From NCBI GenBank assembly GCA_026874595.1, contig CM049322.1, positions 52,727,386-52,791,385 of the forward strand: a DNA stretch of 64,000 nt. The letters run 5' to 3'. The notes under the pieces were generated by a model. That model was given only the letters and a program-made list of their open reading frames with translations, had not been told where the DNA came from and did no database searches. Positions 35,229 through 47,934 of this stretch are shown here, in pieces; the first letter of the stretch is position 1; each line of letters opens with the position of its first letter. The stretch is from Sipunculus nudus. Its lineage: Eukaryota > Annelida > Sipuncula > Golfingiida > Sipunculidae. A program made the position numbers and the translations under genes.

Positions 35229-36082
35229 TGAAAGCATTATGAATTTTCACTAAATGATCAGTGGCCTGAAACCACGTAAAGTGCCCCCTGCAGGTGTCCC
35301 TGTGTACTAACATTAGTCACGTTAAAATAATAAACATTTATACACTGTACTGACCTTACTGCATGGTTTGGATTGTGTGTGTTGATTTTCAAATGAACTG
35401 ATAAACTTAAGTGTTGATACAACCTGATCATTTTCTTAAGAAAATAAAGCAATTCTTTAACAGATCTACAAATAAATTTATTTCTGAAATTGTTAACGAA
35501 ACAAAAATCGTATTTTTACATTTATTTAGCCTTGAATTTTTATTCTCTATTTTACTCTTATTTTTTCTTGCCTTTTTTCTTTTTTTAGGTAATAGATGTC
35601 CCCTTGCTGCCCCCCCCCCCCCCCATGTGGGGCGTTCCCCATGTGGTACTAAATATTGTCCTCCCCAGTTTTCGAGGGCGGACAAGGGTCACAGTCACGA
35701 TATTCATTGCCCATCTTGCTGATGTCGTTACACAGACCCGGAAACAGGTGACACGTGATACCATGGGGCACCGCGTGAACCAAACAGTGACCTCCTGTTC
35801 ATGCTACTCTTACCGGTCCCCGGCACCACGGGCCACGGACAGCGCCTTTTAGTGTTCAATACAGGGTTTATTTTGTTGTATTAGAATAGGTCACGTAGTC
35901 AGAGACCTTGATATCATTCTTCATGAAGGGTACAAGCTACGAAGAATGATAAGAAAACCTCGTCAGGTATGGAAAAGGGGGACTCCAGACCTCAAAATTG
36001 CTATGAAACCCTGAAAAAAAGGTTGAAGCGGTGGTTGGGTCCTACAAAAGAAGGGAAAGGTCTAACCAATAAATATATATAC

Positions 36083-36087
<5 letters not shown>
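35229..36087. other. Intergenic, no supported gene
   Basis: Contains a 15-C run at 35610-35624, followed by a direct repeat CCCCATGTGG / CCCCATGTGG six bases apart (35621-35646). The open frame at 35411-35722 has no domain. Confidence 0.45.

Positions 36088-36128
<41 letters not shown>
36088..36128. repeat. (TA)n microsatellite
   Basis: An alternating TA tract of about 41 bases. Confidence 0.92.
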
Positions 36129-36132
<4 letters not shown>

Positions 36133-37988
36133 TTATATTTATATTAAGATATAATATATATGTAATATATATTATATAAGTCAACCTTTCGCACACTGTA
36201 CATTTGTAACTGATGTGTCTGAGAGGATGAATATTTACATACCGGACTGTTACGGTGTCTGCTTGGAGAGTCAAGCTTCTTGGATGAGACTGTGGAGAAA
36301 TTACGGAGAAAAGAGCCAATGTTTGCGTTTAATGTCATTTTGCTGCTGTTTGATGTATGTCGGAAGGCAGGGTGTTTACACAGAACACATATACATACAT
36401 CTGGCTATAATAAACTGTCTGGAATAACGGATGTGTATGTTTTATAGATATACCTCGAGTATCTATGTTTATCATAGGTCATGTGTTTATTTATGAGTGC
36501 TTGCATGAGAGATGATTCATCATAATTTTGACCAGGCGTAACCGCTTGCATGCAGTGTGTGAATTTTGAGTCAATTTCGTGAATATTGATCTAATGCCGC
36601 AAAACCTCGCCTAACGAACATCTCCGTAAAGCAACCACGAAATCACGACCACGTTTCCATGGTCCCGTGTTTTTGTTCGCTGTGTATATCATATTTATAA
36701 GCCACGGAATAGCGGAAACCACTTATTTTCGTCCAATCGCGTGACCTCAGCTTCAATTGATTCAAGTTCAAGAACTCATGGAGAAATAATTGCTAAGTTT
36801 AAGATGAGATTAATTTTATATGCCAGTGTCCATTTTGTATAATTTGCCTCGATTATTACTTTATATAATAGTGTTTGCTCAAAGAATAATGATTTGGTTG
36901 TGCAGGAAAAATTTGAATGTTTGTTATCAAATCATGCTAATCAGATGTGTGAATATTTCGTCACAGCATGGGATGTTAGACAGTCACACTTATTTAACCC
37001 AACGTAAGATTCATTTAATTTGTGGTTTTGGAGTCTCTTTTTAACCCCGCTGAGGGTAGGTTACCACGTGATTTGTAATGTTTCGTGTTTTTGAAAATAT
37101 TGTACGGGACACTATTATAAATAACTATCTATCCATGTTACCACTTAGTACGCAGTAATCATTGCCATGCCATGAGCAGCGGAGTGTCGTATTACACTAA
37201 TATGTAAAGAGCAGTACAGGTGAAAACAGTGTAGGGCAAAGATCAAAGCGTGTTCACGCGGATGATCACACCAGGCTATAGGAATGTTTACGTAAGCGTT
37301 TCATAACTTGTTTTGTTAGGTCTGCATGTAAATGCTTTGATTTACTCACCGGCCAATAACGATTTTTGATTGGTTCATATTAAACTCACCATTGGGCTGT
37401 TAAGAAACTTTTTTTGGCTGAGCAAAGCGACCGAGTGCTTATGAGTACCTCGACCATGTAAAATGTCTACGCTTTAGAACATGCTGCAGGGGCGAGCTGT
37501 GCACGACAAGTGTCAATGTCGGCTCCTTTGTATGGATCAGTTTCCGAGAAAATATACGTTATCATTGCAATGTAGAATGAATCTGCCTGAACTATGTATA
37601 ATATTCATTATATATCAATTTTAAATGTCGTACAGTAATCCAGTGATCAAATTAAAACTTTGTTAATAAAAGAAGTTGTTCTTTAGACGGGCCTGGATAC
37701 GGATTTTTATTTTGGCTTGACTTTTGCTCATTTTTCATTATTAATAAGGCAGATTGCAAATACATATCGTGTTAATTTCTTGTCTTATTTTATAGATTTA
37801 GGTAAAAAGAAACATAATCAGCAATTCCAATATATATTGAACTACAACGGGCACGTCACAGAGCACTAAAAGTTAACAAGGTACGGCCAGACGAGCTGTC
37901 GTAAGATCCTTGATATTCATACCTCAGGCGGGGTCTCGCTGGTGGTCGTCATTTCGAGGTTTTACTGTATATATATTTATATATACAT

Positions 37989-37991
<3 letters not shown>
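36129..37991. other. Intergenic, possible pogo/Tigger-like remnant
   Basis: No supported gene. Bases 36600-36622 read AAAACCTCGCCTAACGAACATC, resembling a degraded pogo/Tigger end. Bases 37955-37967 read CGAGGTTTTACTG followed by TA, the inverse of the classic end CAGTAAAACCTCG. The 1.36 kb between them contains no transposase frame, so pairing is uncertain. Confidence 0.35.

Positions 37992-38047
<56 letters not shown>
37992..38047. repeat. (TA)n microsatellite
   Basis: An alternating TA tract of about 56 bases. Confidence 0.94.
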
Positions 38048-38058
<11 letters not shown>

Positions 38059-38261
38059 GGAAATGGATGTGGTTCTAAATCAAATCCGATGAATAAAGAA
38101 ACGTATGATGATGGATGATAAATCGGTTATTTCATGTAAGCCGATTACGCTTTCTCCGGTGCCTAGTTCAGGAATGAATAAATGTTTCGCAAGATAATGA
38201 CGGTTCTTTGCATGTTCATATTTTGGGATCGACAATCGCTATATTTGGGCATGCGACTGCG

Positions 38262-38263
<2 letters not shown>

Positions 38264-38327
<64 letters not shown>
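38264..38327. repeat. (TA)n microsatellite
   Basis: An alternating TA tract of about 64 bases, 220 bases from the previous one. Confidence 0.94.
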
Positions 38328-38331
<4 letters not shown>

Positions 38332-39660
38332 GTGCGGTTATACGTCCGGGGTTTCTGGTTTACACATGTATTTGATTTTATTTGGCAATATGTGCAATGC
38401 TGGCCAACTTGAATTGGACCCGACCCTTGTGTTATGTCTTTTCTTCGCCAATATTCGGAAACCCCAGTCCATGACTACTTATTAAGTGGTTCACCTCAGC
38501 AATGATGTAAGCTCTTTAAAGCCGGTTAAAAAAAAAAAAATATTTCAGGATGTATAACCACCGAATGGAGATAATTAACCCAGGGTTCATGTTAATATTG
38601 CACAGGAACTGTCCCGATTGAAATATTTTTTTTTCAGTTTATTTTAATCATTTTAATACTTGAACGTATCGGTTGGTAATTTTGTTTTGGGTACATCAAA
38701 GGGGACCCTGAACTTGAGGTATGTTAATGTTTTAAAATAAAAAAAAATAACATTAATTATACATACATGCCCGCGCAAACGTATACGTATACAAACATCG
38801 TATATATACGCACATAAACACAGACACACTCACGTGCAGATCTATGCTTTATCTTGTCATTAACAGTTGCATGTTAGTTAATACCGGTACATATTATTTT
38901 TATGAAATGTATGCCATATTTAGAAACAATTTCAATATATTATTGTTGCATGCTTCTAGAAAATAGGGGTGGGTCGGGGCATATATATAGAGCAGATGGG
39001 GGGGGGGGGTTAGGAGAGGATATTTCCCTCTCATGGTGTAGAAATAATTTGAAAAAAAAACTTATATAGGCTGTAATAGTGCACCATGGTTCAGTATCGG
39101 AGCTATATTCCGTTATTTAGAGTGTCGTTAATTGTTCTTTTTCTTAGAGAGTTTAAGTTGAAAAAAGGTGCTGGGCCACGTACGTGCCGCCTAAAAAAGC
39201 CTACAAGCACACGCAGACATTCTCAAACAAAATATTTTCTGTGTATTACACCCACCACTCATAGAGGCTTTAAGTTGTGTTTATAGCTTCACTTGTAGTT
39301 AAAGTGATTTGTTAATATTTAAGCAGTTAGTACTTTTACTTACTATATATGTTTGTAAGTGTTGTACTTAGTCGATACGGTACTTACTTATCCGTGTGTC
39401 AGTAAGTGCTGTACTTGATCCTGTCTGGACCTACTGTGTCTGTAAAATCAGCAGCCGGCTGTGATGTCTTGACAGCAGGCCCGGCAGCTAATCGTCAGCT
39501 GACCTCTGTGACACGACAGTCATCCTATACCCTGTGACAGCCTCCCGGTCCGGTAACTAGATACGGGTCCCTCCTCCGTCACCCGCCTCATCAGGTTTCT
39601 CAAGCCTCAACTTTATATGCCATTTGTCATAATTACACATGATCACTGCTGGATAGATTG

Positions 39661-39770
39661 CTAATTTATGCACCATGTATGCTGTTATGGAGCTAACCTA
39701 TTATGATTTGAGGATTTGAGTGTGGTCACAAAAAAGTGCTATTCTTTCTAAACGTTGCAACCAAACTCTC
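39661..39770 (+). repeat. Direct duplication, first copy
   Basis: Shares GCACCATGTATGCTG, AATTTGAG/GATTTGAG, G.GTGGT.ACAAAAAAGT and TCTAAAC.TT with 40081-40185, in the same order at a constant offset of 420 bases. Confidence 0.65.
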
Positions 39771-40080
39771 TTCGCAGATAGGTTCTCGCCAGAACGCTGT
39801 CCTCGCAGTACTCTTGCGTCTCCGCGCCTTTATGTTATTTCTACCAGAGCTGTAAGGTCGAATGTCGAAATTATGGGTATAACGCTAGTAATGGATATAA
39901 GTGTTGATGCACGTATTTTCACACACACACACACGTGTGTGTGTGTGTGCAAATGCGATACATTTCTTTTTTATTTCTCATAAATTTTGTTAAAATATCT
40001 TTGACCGTCATCCACCAATTTCCCTATTTTCTGCACACTTCGATTTCTCTACCAGAGTTGTTATGTTTAGCACACTGTTG

Positions 40081-40185
40081 CTTATGTATGCACCATGTAT
40101 GCTGATATAAGGGGAGCCAATTATAATTTGAGAATTTGAGCGTGGTTACAAAAAAGTCATTCCTGTCTAAACTTTCTTTTCTAGA
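40081..40185 (+). repeat. Direct duplication, second copy
   Basis: The diverged partner of 39661-39770. The offset is constant for about the first 75 bases, then shifts by two bases. Confidence 0.65.
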
Positions 40186-40286
40186 TTTTTCATGTTTATA
40201 TTTTGCTACTGGCACTTGGCCAAAATTATAACAAAAGTATTCCTGGCACCGGCGTCGAAAATTTTTTCATTATATTCACTATGAAA

Positions 40287-40290
<4 letters not shown>

Positions 40291-40364
<74 letters not shown>
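40291..40364. repeat. (TA)n microsatellite
   Basis: A TA tract of about 74 bases with one TACATA interruption. Confidence 0.95.
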
Positions 40365-40367
<3 letters not shown>

Positions 40368-43189
40368 GGAGCAGTATGCTTTATATTGTCATGAGGCTTG
40401 ATTTATCAAGTATAAGGCATAATCGCCATGCAGAAAAACACTTTAAGATTGGTAAAAACATAATTAATCGATATTTTTAAATAATCCTTTCTGAATTTTT
40501 ACCTTGGTGTTTAATTACATGATGAGCGCTGCCTACATTTATAGAAATCTAGAGAAATGTGTATATATGTGGTGTGCCTATATGTTTTCGCACACATCTG
40601 TATGAATATGTTCCTATATATGCATGTATAGCTAATGTAGGTGTGAGTCCATTCACCAACCCCCCCCCCCCCCCCCGTTTCCTTTCCATTAATACCTAAC
40701 TTAAAAAGCGGGCCGGGGGGGGGGGCGGGTAAACCCCCTACTGGTCTTAAACTTCCCCATTCCTTGAAAATTCCTGAACCTGAAACGAATATAGCGGCAA
40801 ATGTTTATTAACGATTCATTAAACTTTATTTTTTTTATTTATACTTTTAGACTTAATTTTAAGCTTATTATAGAAATAAATATTTTCTTTTTTTTTATAT
40901 TTGTGCGGACACAAAGTAATTTCTTAGCTTTGGATTAATAAATTATATCTTATCTGATCTGACCTCAATTATCTTATCTTATTTTATATTATGTGCACAT
41001 GTGTATTTGTTTATGTCTGAAGGTTCCCCCATAATTTTGTGTGTCTGTTATGTTAGTTTGCCTGAATGAATATTTCTATGTTTCCATGTATGTTCATGGT
41101 ACGTGCTTGTTTGAAGTATGAACATGCTTTAAGATTAGCCGTGTGAAATGTATTTTTTTTTTATGATTTCAAAGGGCTGTTTTTCCCCCCAGGTTTTCAT
41201 CTTGTTTCTCTTCGACTTGGTTCTCCGCACTGTTCTGTTTGCATAGTCGCTTCTACAGTATTTGTAGCTATCCCTGCGCCTTTGTGTCTTTGTTTTGACG
41301 CCCTATATACATATTTTTGTTCCCACAGCATTTTCATTTTTTTTTTATTTCAGACAGAACATCTGACTTTGACCACGTGTGCAACACCTGCGAGTCTGGT
41401 GACGCATGCGCAGGAATTAGAAGTGAATCCTCGCGCCAAGCGCCATCTGGATGTAGCCGCGATAACCGTCATTCTCATAGTGCCTTGTCACACAGAGCCC
41501 CGGCCATTTGTTTGTTAGCATAGGCTTTGGAGCCAGGGGGGAGGGGACTTTGTGGTCCAAGGGGGATGGGGTCAGTGTGGCCTTCCTTGAAATGACGTGA
41601 ATTCCATCGATTTGCATTGTAAATCCACAGAAATTTTTCCAATTGTACATGTCTCGCATGAAAAAAACTGACTATATTTCTGAATCCACTTTGTTTAGTA
41701 ATGTAGGTCAGTATCGTATCATTTTTGAGGCAGGGGAAATAAATATGGTGCAATACATTTGGATGAGAACGGTAAGAAAAACACTTTATGATTTATATTT
41801 AGATTGATTACTTTATAGAGAGGTCTGTTTTGGAGTATATTAACAATTGTGTGTATTGCTCAGTGTTTAATTATATGTTTGATATCAGGTAAAATGATTC
41901 ATGTTAATACTGATTTGAATATTACATCCTAAACGTCATGCCTTCATTACCTTTGTTTCATGATTCACGCCTATGGCTTTGAGTAAAATTACAAACATGG
42001 GAACTTGATCTGAAATTTTATCAAATTAAAAAAATACTATATTAGGATATATATGGTATCAAGTTGGGCAGCAATATTTTATGGTATTGTTTGCGGAGCA
42101 TGGGATTAAAAGTAAGAAAATGGTCAAAATATTACATTGAAAAGGCACATTTCAGTTTTTTGTTTGGATATTTTTAATTACCATACACTGCGAGGTGGAG
42201 ACATAACCAGGTACAATATGATTCCTTTTCTTTCACACTATCAGCACATGGCCTCATTACCTCCCCTTCGGCTGATTTACACCTTGTTAAGGTTCTGTGG
42301 GTAAACGCGGTCCATGTGTGCCTGTTTATAAAAACAAGGTGAACATAATGATGCAGAAGCTATAGAAATACACAGGAGGAACATGCCTAAAGGTAATGTG
42401 TAAATTAATAAATGTTTTCTTTTTCAGGTGCTACTGATCACCGACAGCCCCTCCGAAAAAAAATATCTCTGGATTGATGAAGAAAAAGAAAAGAGAGAAA
42501 AAAGCCCCCTCCCCTTTGACACATGTTCATCATTTCTGACAGGTCAAGACGAATAACGTGCATACTCAATGCGTCGCCACTGTGGTGGTGGATCAAAAAG
42601 GTCTATTGCGACCTTCTATTATCATATAGATATAAAACCACTTGTGCTGAATTTCTGATAAGTCAAAGCCAAGGTCTGACACGAGGATGTTTTACTCTAT
42701 GACCACATGCAAACATTAACACATTTATACATACAGTCATGACAGACAGACTTACAGACTTACAGGCATACATACATATTCATGTGTGTTTGTATTTAGG
42801 GGAAACCGGATTTTCCACGATTAAGCTCAATCTAATCAAAATTCCAAACTCACCATTATCGGCAGCTTTTCAGGAACGTCATCGAGGAATATCCACAAAT
42901 GTACAGTCACTTATGCACTAATCCACCTGAACGTTTGGGCCAATTAAGTGAAAGCAAACACGGTTATGATAGCATCCAAGAAAATGGACACCCAACATGG
43001 CTGAGGTTTTCATTTCTTGGAACACACATTTTTGTTTTAAATAAATAGTCAGTTAGGAATAGTAAACGGAATAATTGATGTTCACATCTTTATTTTGTTC
43101 AATAATGGTCATATAGTGGCTTCATATGTTATTATATAGATCTGTCGACAACATTTCCCTCTCAAACAAATTTCTCCGGTTCATCTGAA
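40365..43189. other. Intergenic, one possible exon
   Basis: C17 at 40660-40676 and G11 at 40715-40725. Bases 41354-41519 are a GC-rich plus-strand stretch directly after TTTTTTATTTCAG. One frame reads a Cys-containing peptide (CNTCESGDACAG) to a stop at about 41520. A second T-rich stretch ending in TTTTTCAG lies at about 42421-42428. Together these could be exons of a plus-strand transcript, but no protein family is recognised and no donor is clear. Confidence 0.25.
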
Positions 43190-43560
43190 AATCAATATAT
43201 TTGCATTTTAGTTTTGGGAGGAGTGGATGGATGTATCAGCCTGAATTCGTTATATGTTTATCCGTCTTGAATACTTTTGTTATGAGCCAGACAGGTGGCG
43301 CCAACTTCTGTCCCTTTAAAGAGAATTTTTCTCAGTAGTGGATTGGTGTTTCGGCCTGGTATTTTGCATGGTATATCCATCTAATGATCTGTTTTTGATG
43401 AAAATTGCACACATATGGGGAGTTTAATTTGCAACACTGATGCCACAAATTTGAAGTCACGTCATGTCAGGAACATTCAATGCCTTACTTTATCCATGCA
43501 TGCCTCTGTGATCTGGCGGAAACACGTAGTCGCTTGTTGAAAACCCGTATTCTAGTTTAT
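43190..43560 (+). repeat. GGTGGCGCCACC-type repeat, third cluster
   Basis: Two units with the same order of phrases as at 28.8 kb: GTGGATGGATGTATCAGCCTG, then GGTGGCGCCAAC near 43299; and GTGGATTGGTGTTTCGGCCTG followed by TATTTTGCAT. The second unit has lost the palindrome. Confidence 0.6.
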
Positions 43561-44316
43561 ATCTCAAGGAGAGCAGTACATTGGTATTTGAAATCATCGA
43601 AACACTGTGAAATATTTTTGTAAATTACATATTATGGATTGCAATTGAAAACTATTATCATTTTAAAGCAAAATGTGGGGTAGGGAGATAACAGACGATT
43701 CCCCTTGTCACACCAAATATTGGTGGTGAAAACTAATTCTGGACTTTTTACACATTTATCATTAGTTCACAATTGTTTATATGGTTATAATATTATATGT
43801 GTATTGAACACCATGCATTTATATTTTCTGGTTTTAATTTTAAGGAGTTTTCCATGTTAATTTTTTTCAAAGCCTTATGTAGATTAAATTAATTCTAACC
43901 AAGTAACCCTGTACAATAATATTGAAATAGAAATATAATAACCAAAATTGACAATGCTTCATATTTCATTATATACACGCTGACATGGATATAAAAAAAT
44001 GGACTAACTTTGCACCTTGTGAGGAGCGGTCTTTCTTTAAGTCAATTATCTTTCATTAACTTGTCACTTATCTACGGCACGGTTAATGTGCCCACTATAT
44101 TTACTCGGTCTGTATTTTGTAATTTGTTATCATTCTGTCTCTTTCTTCGGACATGGAAACAGCAGGTATAAATACGGTATATTTAAGCTTAAATTTCATT
44201 TACGTAAATGCGACCTAGGTATGCGACCAGGTATGCAGTTGCGGCAGATCGATTTCTTTTGAGTTTAAAGTTTCATATAAATTGATATATGTGTAATATT
44301 CAAGAAACGCTTTTGG

Positions 44317-44325
<9 letters not shown>

Positions 44326-44366
<41 letters not shown>
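44326..44366. repeat. (TA)n microsatellite
   Basis: An alternating TA tract of about 41 bases. Confidence 0.92.
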
Positions 44367-44368
<2 letters not shown>

Positions 44369-44637
44369 TCTACTGTATTTTTCTACAACGAACCACAGCT
44401 AGATATGTTATATATATGAAGTCATAGCTGTATAGCTGTCAGGATTGACGATAGAGGAGCAGACCTTTGTCACTTTATGACATGTATAGGCGTAAGCGGC
44501 CTGTAGCGATGAAAAGTCTCATAAAAAGAGCTGCAAAAGTACATCTTACAGTTTTTTTGTAGCGTATATTTTGAAATATATAAAATATATCTTTACTGTT
44601 TTATGTTACATTTACCTTTAATGCTCTAATATACATA

Positions 44638-44668
<31 letters not shown>

Positions 44669-45123
44669 TATACATATATATACACACGACACACGCTTAC
44701 TTAATCTGAGCACTCTTCACTCCATTTATAGTTATGCAGCTATTGCATATGGAAGCCCCAGGCAAACTAGGGGAAAGCATTTCTGCACCCAAAATCCATT
44801 TTCCATTCGCAACAATGTGGGGGGGGGGGGGTGGCGGGTCATTCCAAATTAACCCCCCACCTTTAACCACCTTCACCTTTCACTCAAAACAATAATTATA
44901 ATAAGAATGTTTTCAGAATGTGATCCAGAACTCCGTTCAGGGAATAGCGACTGTCGAGTGTGGGTACCGGGGTGCATGGTGTTACCCTACTGAGGTGCAT
45001 GGATTTTCTTCTGATTTTTGATTAAACTTAGAGCAAAATAAAGTGATTTTACAATAAAATAACATGGAGGAACATCGCCTAAGAAACCTACCAAATAACC
45101 ACATTTTATTTGGCCAATCAATG

Positions 45124-45125
<2 letters not shown>

Positions 45126-45182
<57 letters not shown>
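45126..45182. repeat. (TA)n microsatellite
   Basis: An alternating TA tract of about 57 bases. Confidence 0.94.
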
Positions 45183-45186
<4 letters not shown>

Positions 45187-46559
45187 TATAAAATGTGGTC
45201 TCCTATTGTGCGCCAACATTTGTTTAATCACTTAATATTGACAAAATAAGACGTGACCACATTTTTTTTTTACCAGCCAATTGTATGTGTGACGAATCTC
45301 TACATGTGTGTAGATAGCTTCTTGATACAAGAATTCTGTAACACGTGGCGTGATGTGAAAACACTGACTGTCGATTTAGACACTTTGTTCTTGCAAAACA
45401 GGGGGTTCTGGCTGTGTTAGCATTTTATTTCGTCAAACCACTCAGACATAAATGAATGTTTAAACAGAATGGAAAATACGTGTTTATTACTTCTTTCTGG
45501 TCGACTAATAATTAACGTCATTTTTTTATGCTTAACCTGCACCTTTAACCTAGTGGAGGAAATGAAATAACCGGCCTTCATTTTATTGACACGAATCTTC
45601 TGTCTACATGAGGTGTGCCCTGAAATTTTTCATTGCCTTATACGGTCAGGTGTTGCATCACAGGTGTATCGCTACTGGAATTTCATCCACTACAGTCGTC
45701 AAAACAGACAATTTACCTCGTTTCCATAGCAAAGTTAAACCAGTTAAGGCGTAAATCATCGTTTGGATGTTCCTGAAACCCATAGAAAGGTCATTTGTTT
45801 CCCACTGATATATCGCCATATTTATAGGTAAGACTCATATCTAATATGGTTGCGGTGTTTACATTTAGTTCAAAGGGTTTTCGCATTTTAACACTTTCAG
45901 TTGGTAATTATGACCCACATGACGTGAAGCGGATGACAACTAATACACTGCCTCATTCACAACATGTTGTTTAACTTGTAACTAAATATCAACTGCTCTG
46001 GGATAGCTCAAGCACTAGTTGTTTACCAACCATACGTCATGGTGAAGGCATTGATCCCATTTTACATTTTGATGGCGTCATTGTATTTGCCCGTGCGGAT
46101 TTTACACGTCATGCGTTAATGTAATGTACGATATTATATCATGACAATCTAATTTCATCGAATGTAACGTTTTACCTCACTTTCAAAGGTGTCTCTTTAT
46201 TAACTATTCCTAACTCTAAGCAAAATGAAAAAATTAACAAACGCAATAGTAAAAGTAATTGCCTACAACCGTATTAAATTCTCAGCTGTGTCTGAATTCA
46301 GTGTTCTTAGCCCTGATATATTCATTGAACACGACTTTGCTTGCATGTTTGAGAGCGCCAAAATTACATCAATTGAGGAAGTTTTATTAATCAATCAGTT
46401 TCGCCAGTGAAAATTGTCATATGGAAGATATTTGCGTATATTGTGTGTCTTCTTAAATAACATGAGTTGCTATTCATGTTATATAACAGCACTGAAGCTG
46501 ACACATGTAAGATGAATTAGATAAGTGCTTTCCACTTTTTGGAAAAGGATGCCTACTTC

Positions 46560-47110
46560 TTCTTTCTTAGCAAATTAGAGGATTATATGAGAGGTATTGG
46601 GTGACTACCATCTGATTTGTATGGGGCGAGAGGCATTTATTGTCCAACATATTTTGAATGAACGATAATAGAGGTAAATGGGGCTTTAAACTTATTGAGG
46701 GGAGGAGATGAAAGGTTATAGGGGCTTAATACTTTTTATCGGATGAGGTAAGAGGTGTAGAGCGCTGAACACTTTTTGAGTGAGTGAAGAAAGAAGTAAA
46801 TCTTACACTTAACAATGATAGAATTATGAAGCCAGAGGAATCGGGCGCTTACCACTTTTTAAAAAGATGAGGTGAGAGGTATACGGGCGTTAACTTTTTT
46901 CCTATTTATGAGTCGAGAGGTTTAAAGAGCCCACCACTATTAGAGTGAATGTTGGTGCGAGAAATAGGATGGGAAACACGTTTTGAGTGAATGGAGTGTG
47001 CGGTATGGGGTGCTTACTACTTTTGAGAGGATAAGTTGAGAGGTACAGCGGCTTAAACATTTTCAGCGGATGCGGTGAGAGGTGTTAAGGGTTAACACAT
47101 TCAGAGCGGA
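46560..47110 (+). repeat. Diverged ~40-bp tandem repeat, array 1
   Basis: Repeats of the phrase GGATGAGGTGAGAGGTATAGG, followed by GCTTAACACTTTTTGAG. Neighbouring units at about 47028 and 47067 are 39 bases apart. Others have drifted or carry insertions. The same phrase occurs at 58745-59045. Confidence 0.6.
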
Positions 47111-47410
47111 TGTGGTGCCTGTCACATTTCCAGTTATTACTTGAGACATAGTTTTACTTTCTTCTCACATTTCTACAATGTTTGAAGGTGCGCCACTCCT
47201 ATCGGGAACCAGATCCAGGTTGCTCCTGCGCTACCCCAGTTTATACATTAGCCATAACTAGTTTATATTCACGCGGTCCTAACTGTAGTATTGGATGTCC
47301 CTCATAAGCGTTATTGATGCAAATATGTTGTATCCTGTCAATATTGAAACCTGTGTTATGTGTAATTGGACTGTAAGAAGCATAAGGCTAAAAACATGGA
47401 GTAGCTACAT

Positions 47411-47784
47411 GGACGTTTGTCCGTCCGCAAGCGGAGTCCCGCATGCAAATAGCACGTGGACGTTTGTCCGTCCGCAAGCGGAGTCCCGCATGCAAATAGC
47501 ACGTGGACGTTTGTCCGTCCGCAAGCGGAGTCCCGCATGCAAACAGCACGTGGACGTTTGTCCGTCCGCAAGCGGAGTCCCGCATGCAAATAGCACGTGG
47601 ACGTTTGTCCGTCCGCAAGCGGAGTCCCGCATGCAAATAGCACGTGGACGTTTGTCCGTCCGCAAGCGGAGTCCCTCATGCAAATAGCACGTGGACGTTT
47701 GTCCGTCCGCAAGCGGAGTCCCTCATGCAAATAGCACGTGGACGTTTGTCCGTCCGCAAGCGGAGTCCCGCATGCAAATAGCAC
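47411..47784 (+). repeat. 47-bp minisatellite, eight copies
   Basis: Units start at 47411, 47458, 47505, 47552, 47599, 47646, 47693 and 47740; the last lacks two bases. They are almost identical. Copy 3 has AAACAGC in place of AAATAGC, and copies 6 and 7 have CCCTCATG in place of CCCGCATG. Each unit holds a short inverted repeat (TCCGCAAGCGGA), an octamer ATGCAAAT (seven of eight copies) and, at each of the seven unit joins, CACGTG. Because 47 is not a multiple of 3 and the unit has no stop in several frames, open frames run across both strands. These are by-products of the repeat. Confidence 0.95.
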
Positions 47785-47934
47785 TTACACTCTTGTCGTC
47801 CATGCCTCACTGCCTCATCCAACTAACCCTTAGAATAGTTGACTGTAAATAAGTATTCAATCAAACATCGTATTCCCTAAAGAAAAACAACCATTACTCT
47901 CCCAGATTGTAGGGATGTGTGAGCTTTATTGACG

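Larger units (their letters stand above)
38328..40290. other. Intergenic with an internal duplication
   Basis: No supported gene. A 12-G run ends at 39009. A TACTTAC-rich stretch lies at 39320-39420. The duplication at 39661/40081 is listed separately. Confidence 0.45.
43561..46559. other. Intergenic, AT-rich with microsatellites
   Basis: TA tracts lie at 44326-44366, 44632-44681 and 45126-45182, and a 13-G run at 44819-44831. CCACATTTT..TTGGCCAATCAATGTA before the last TA tract and CCACATTTT..CCAGCCAATTGTATG after it form a short direct repeat. No supported gene; the 61-residue plus frame at 46225-46410 has no domain. Confidence 0.5.

Noticed and set aside
35411-35722. Hydrophobic plus-strand frame ending near a C run
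   Set aside because: The leucine/phenylalanine-rich part is poly-T sequence. There is no start context or domain.
47411-47784. CRISPR-like array
   Set aside because: The units abut with no unique spacers, the host is an animal and no cas genes are present. It is a minisatellite.
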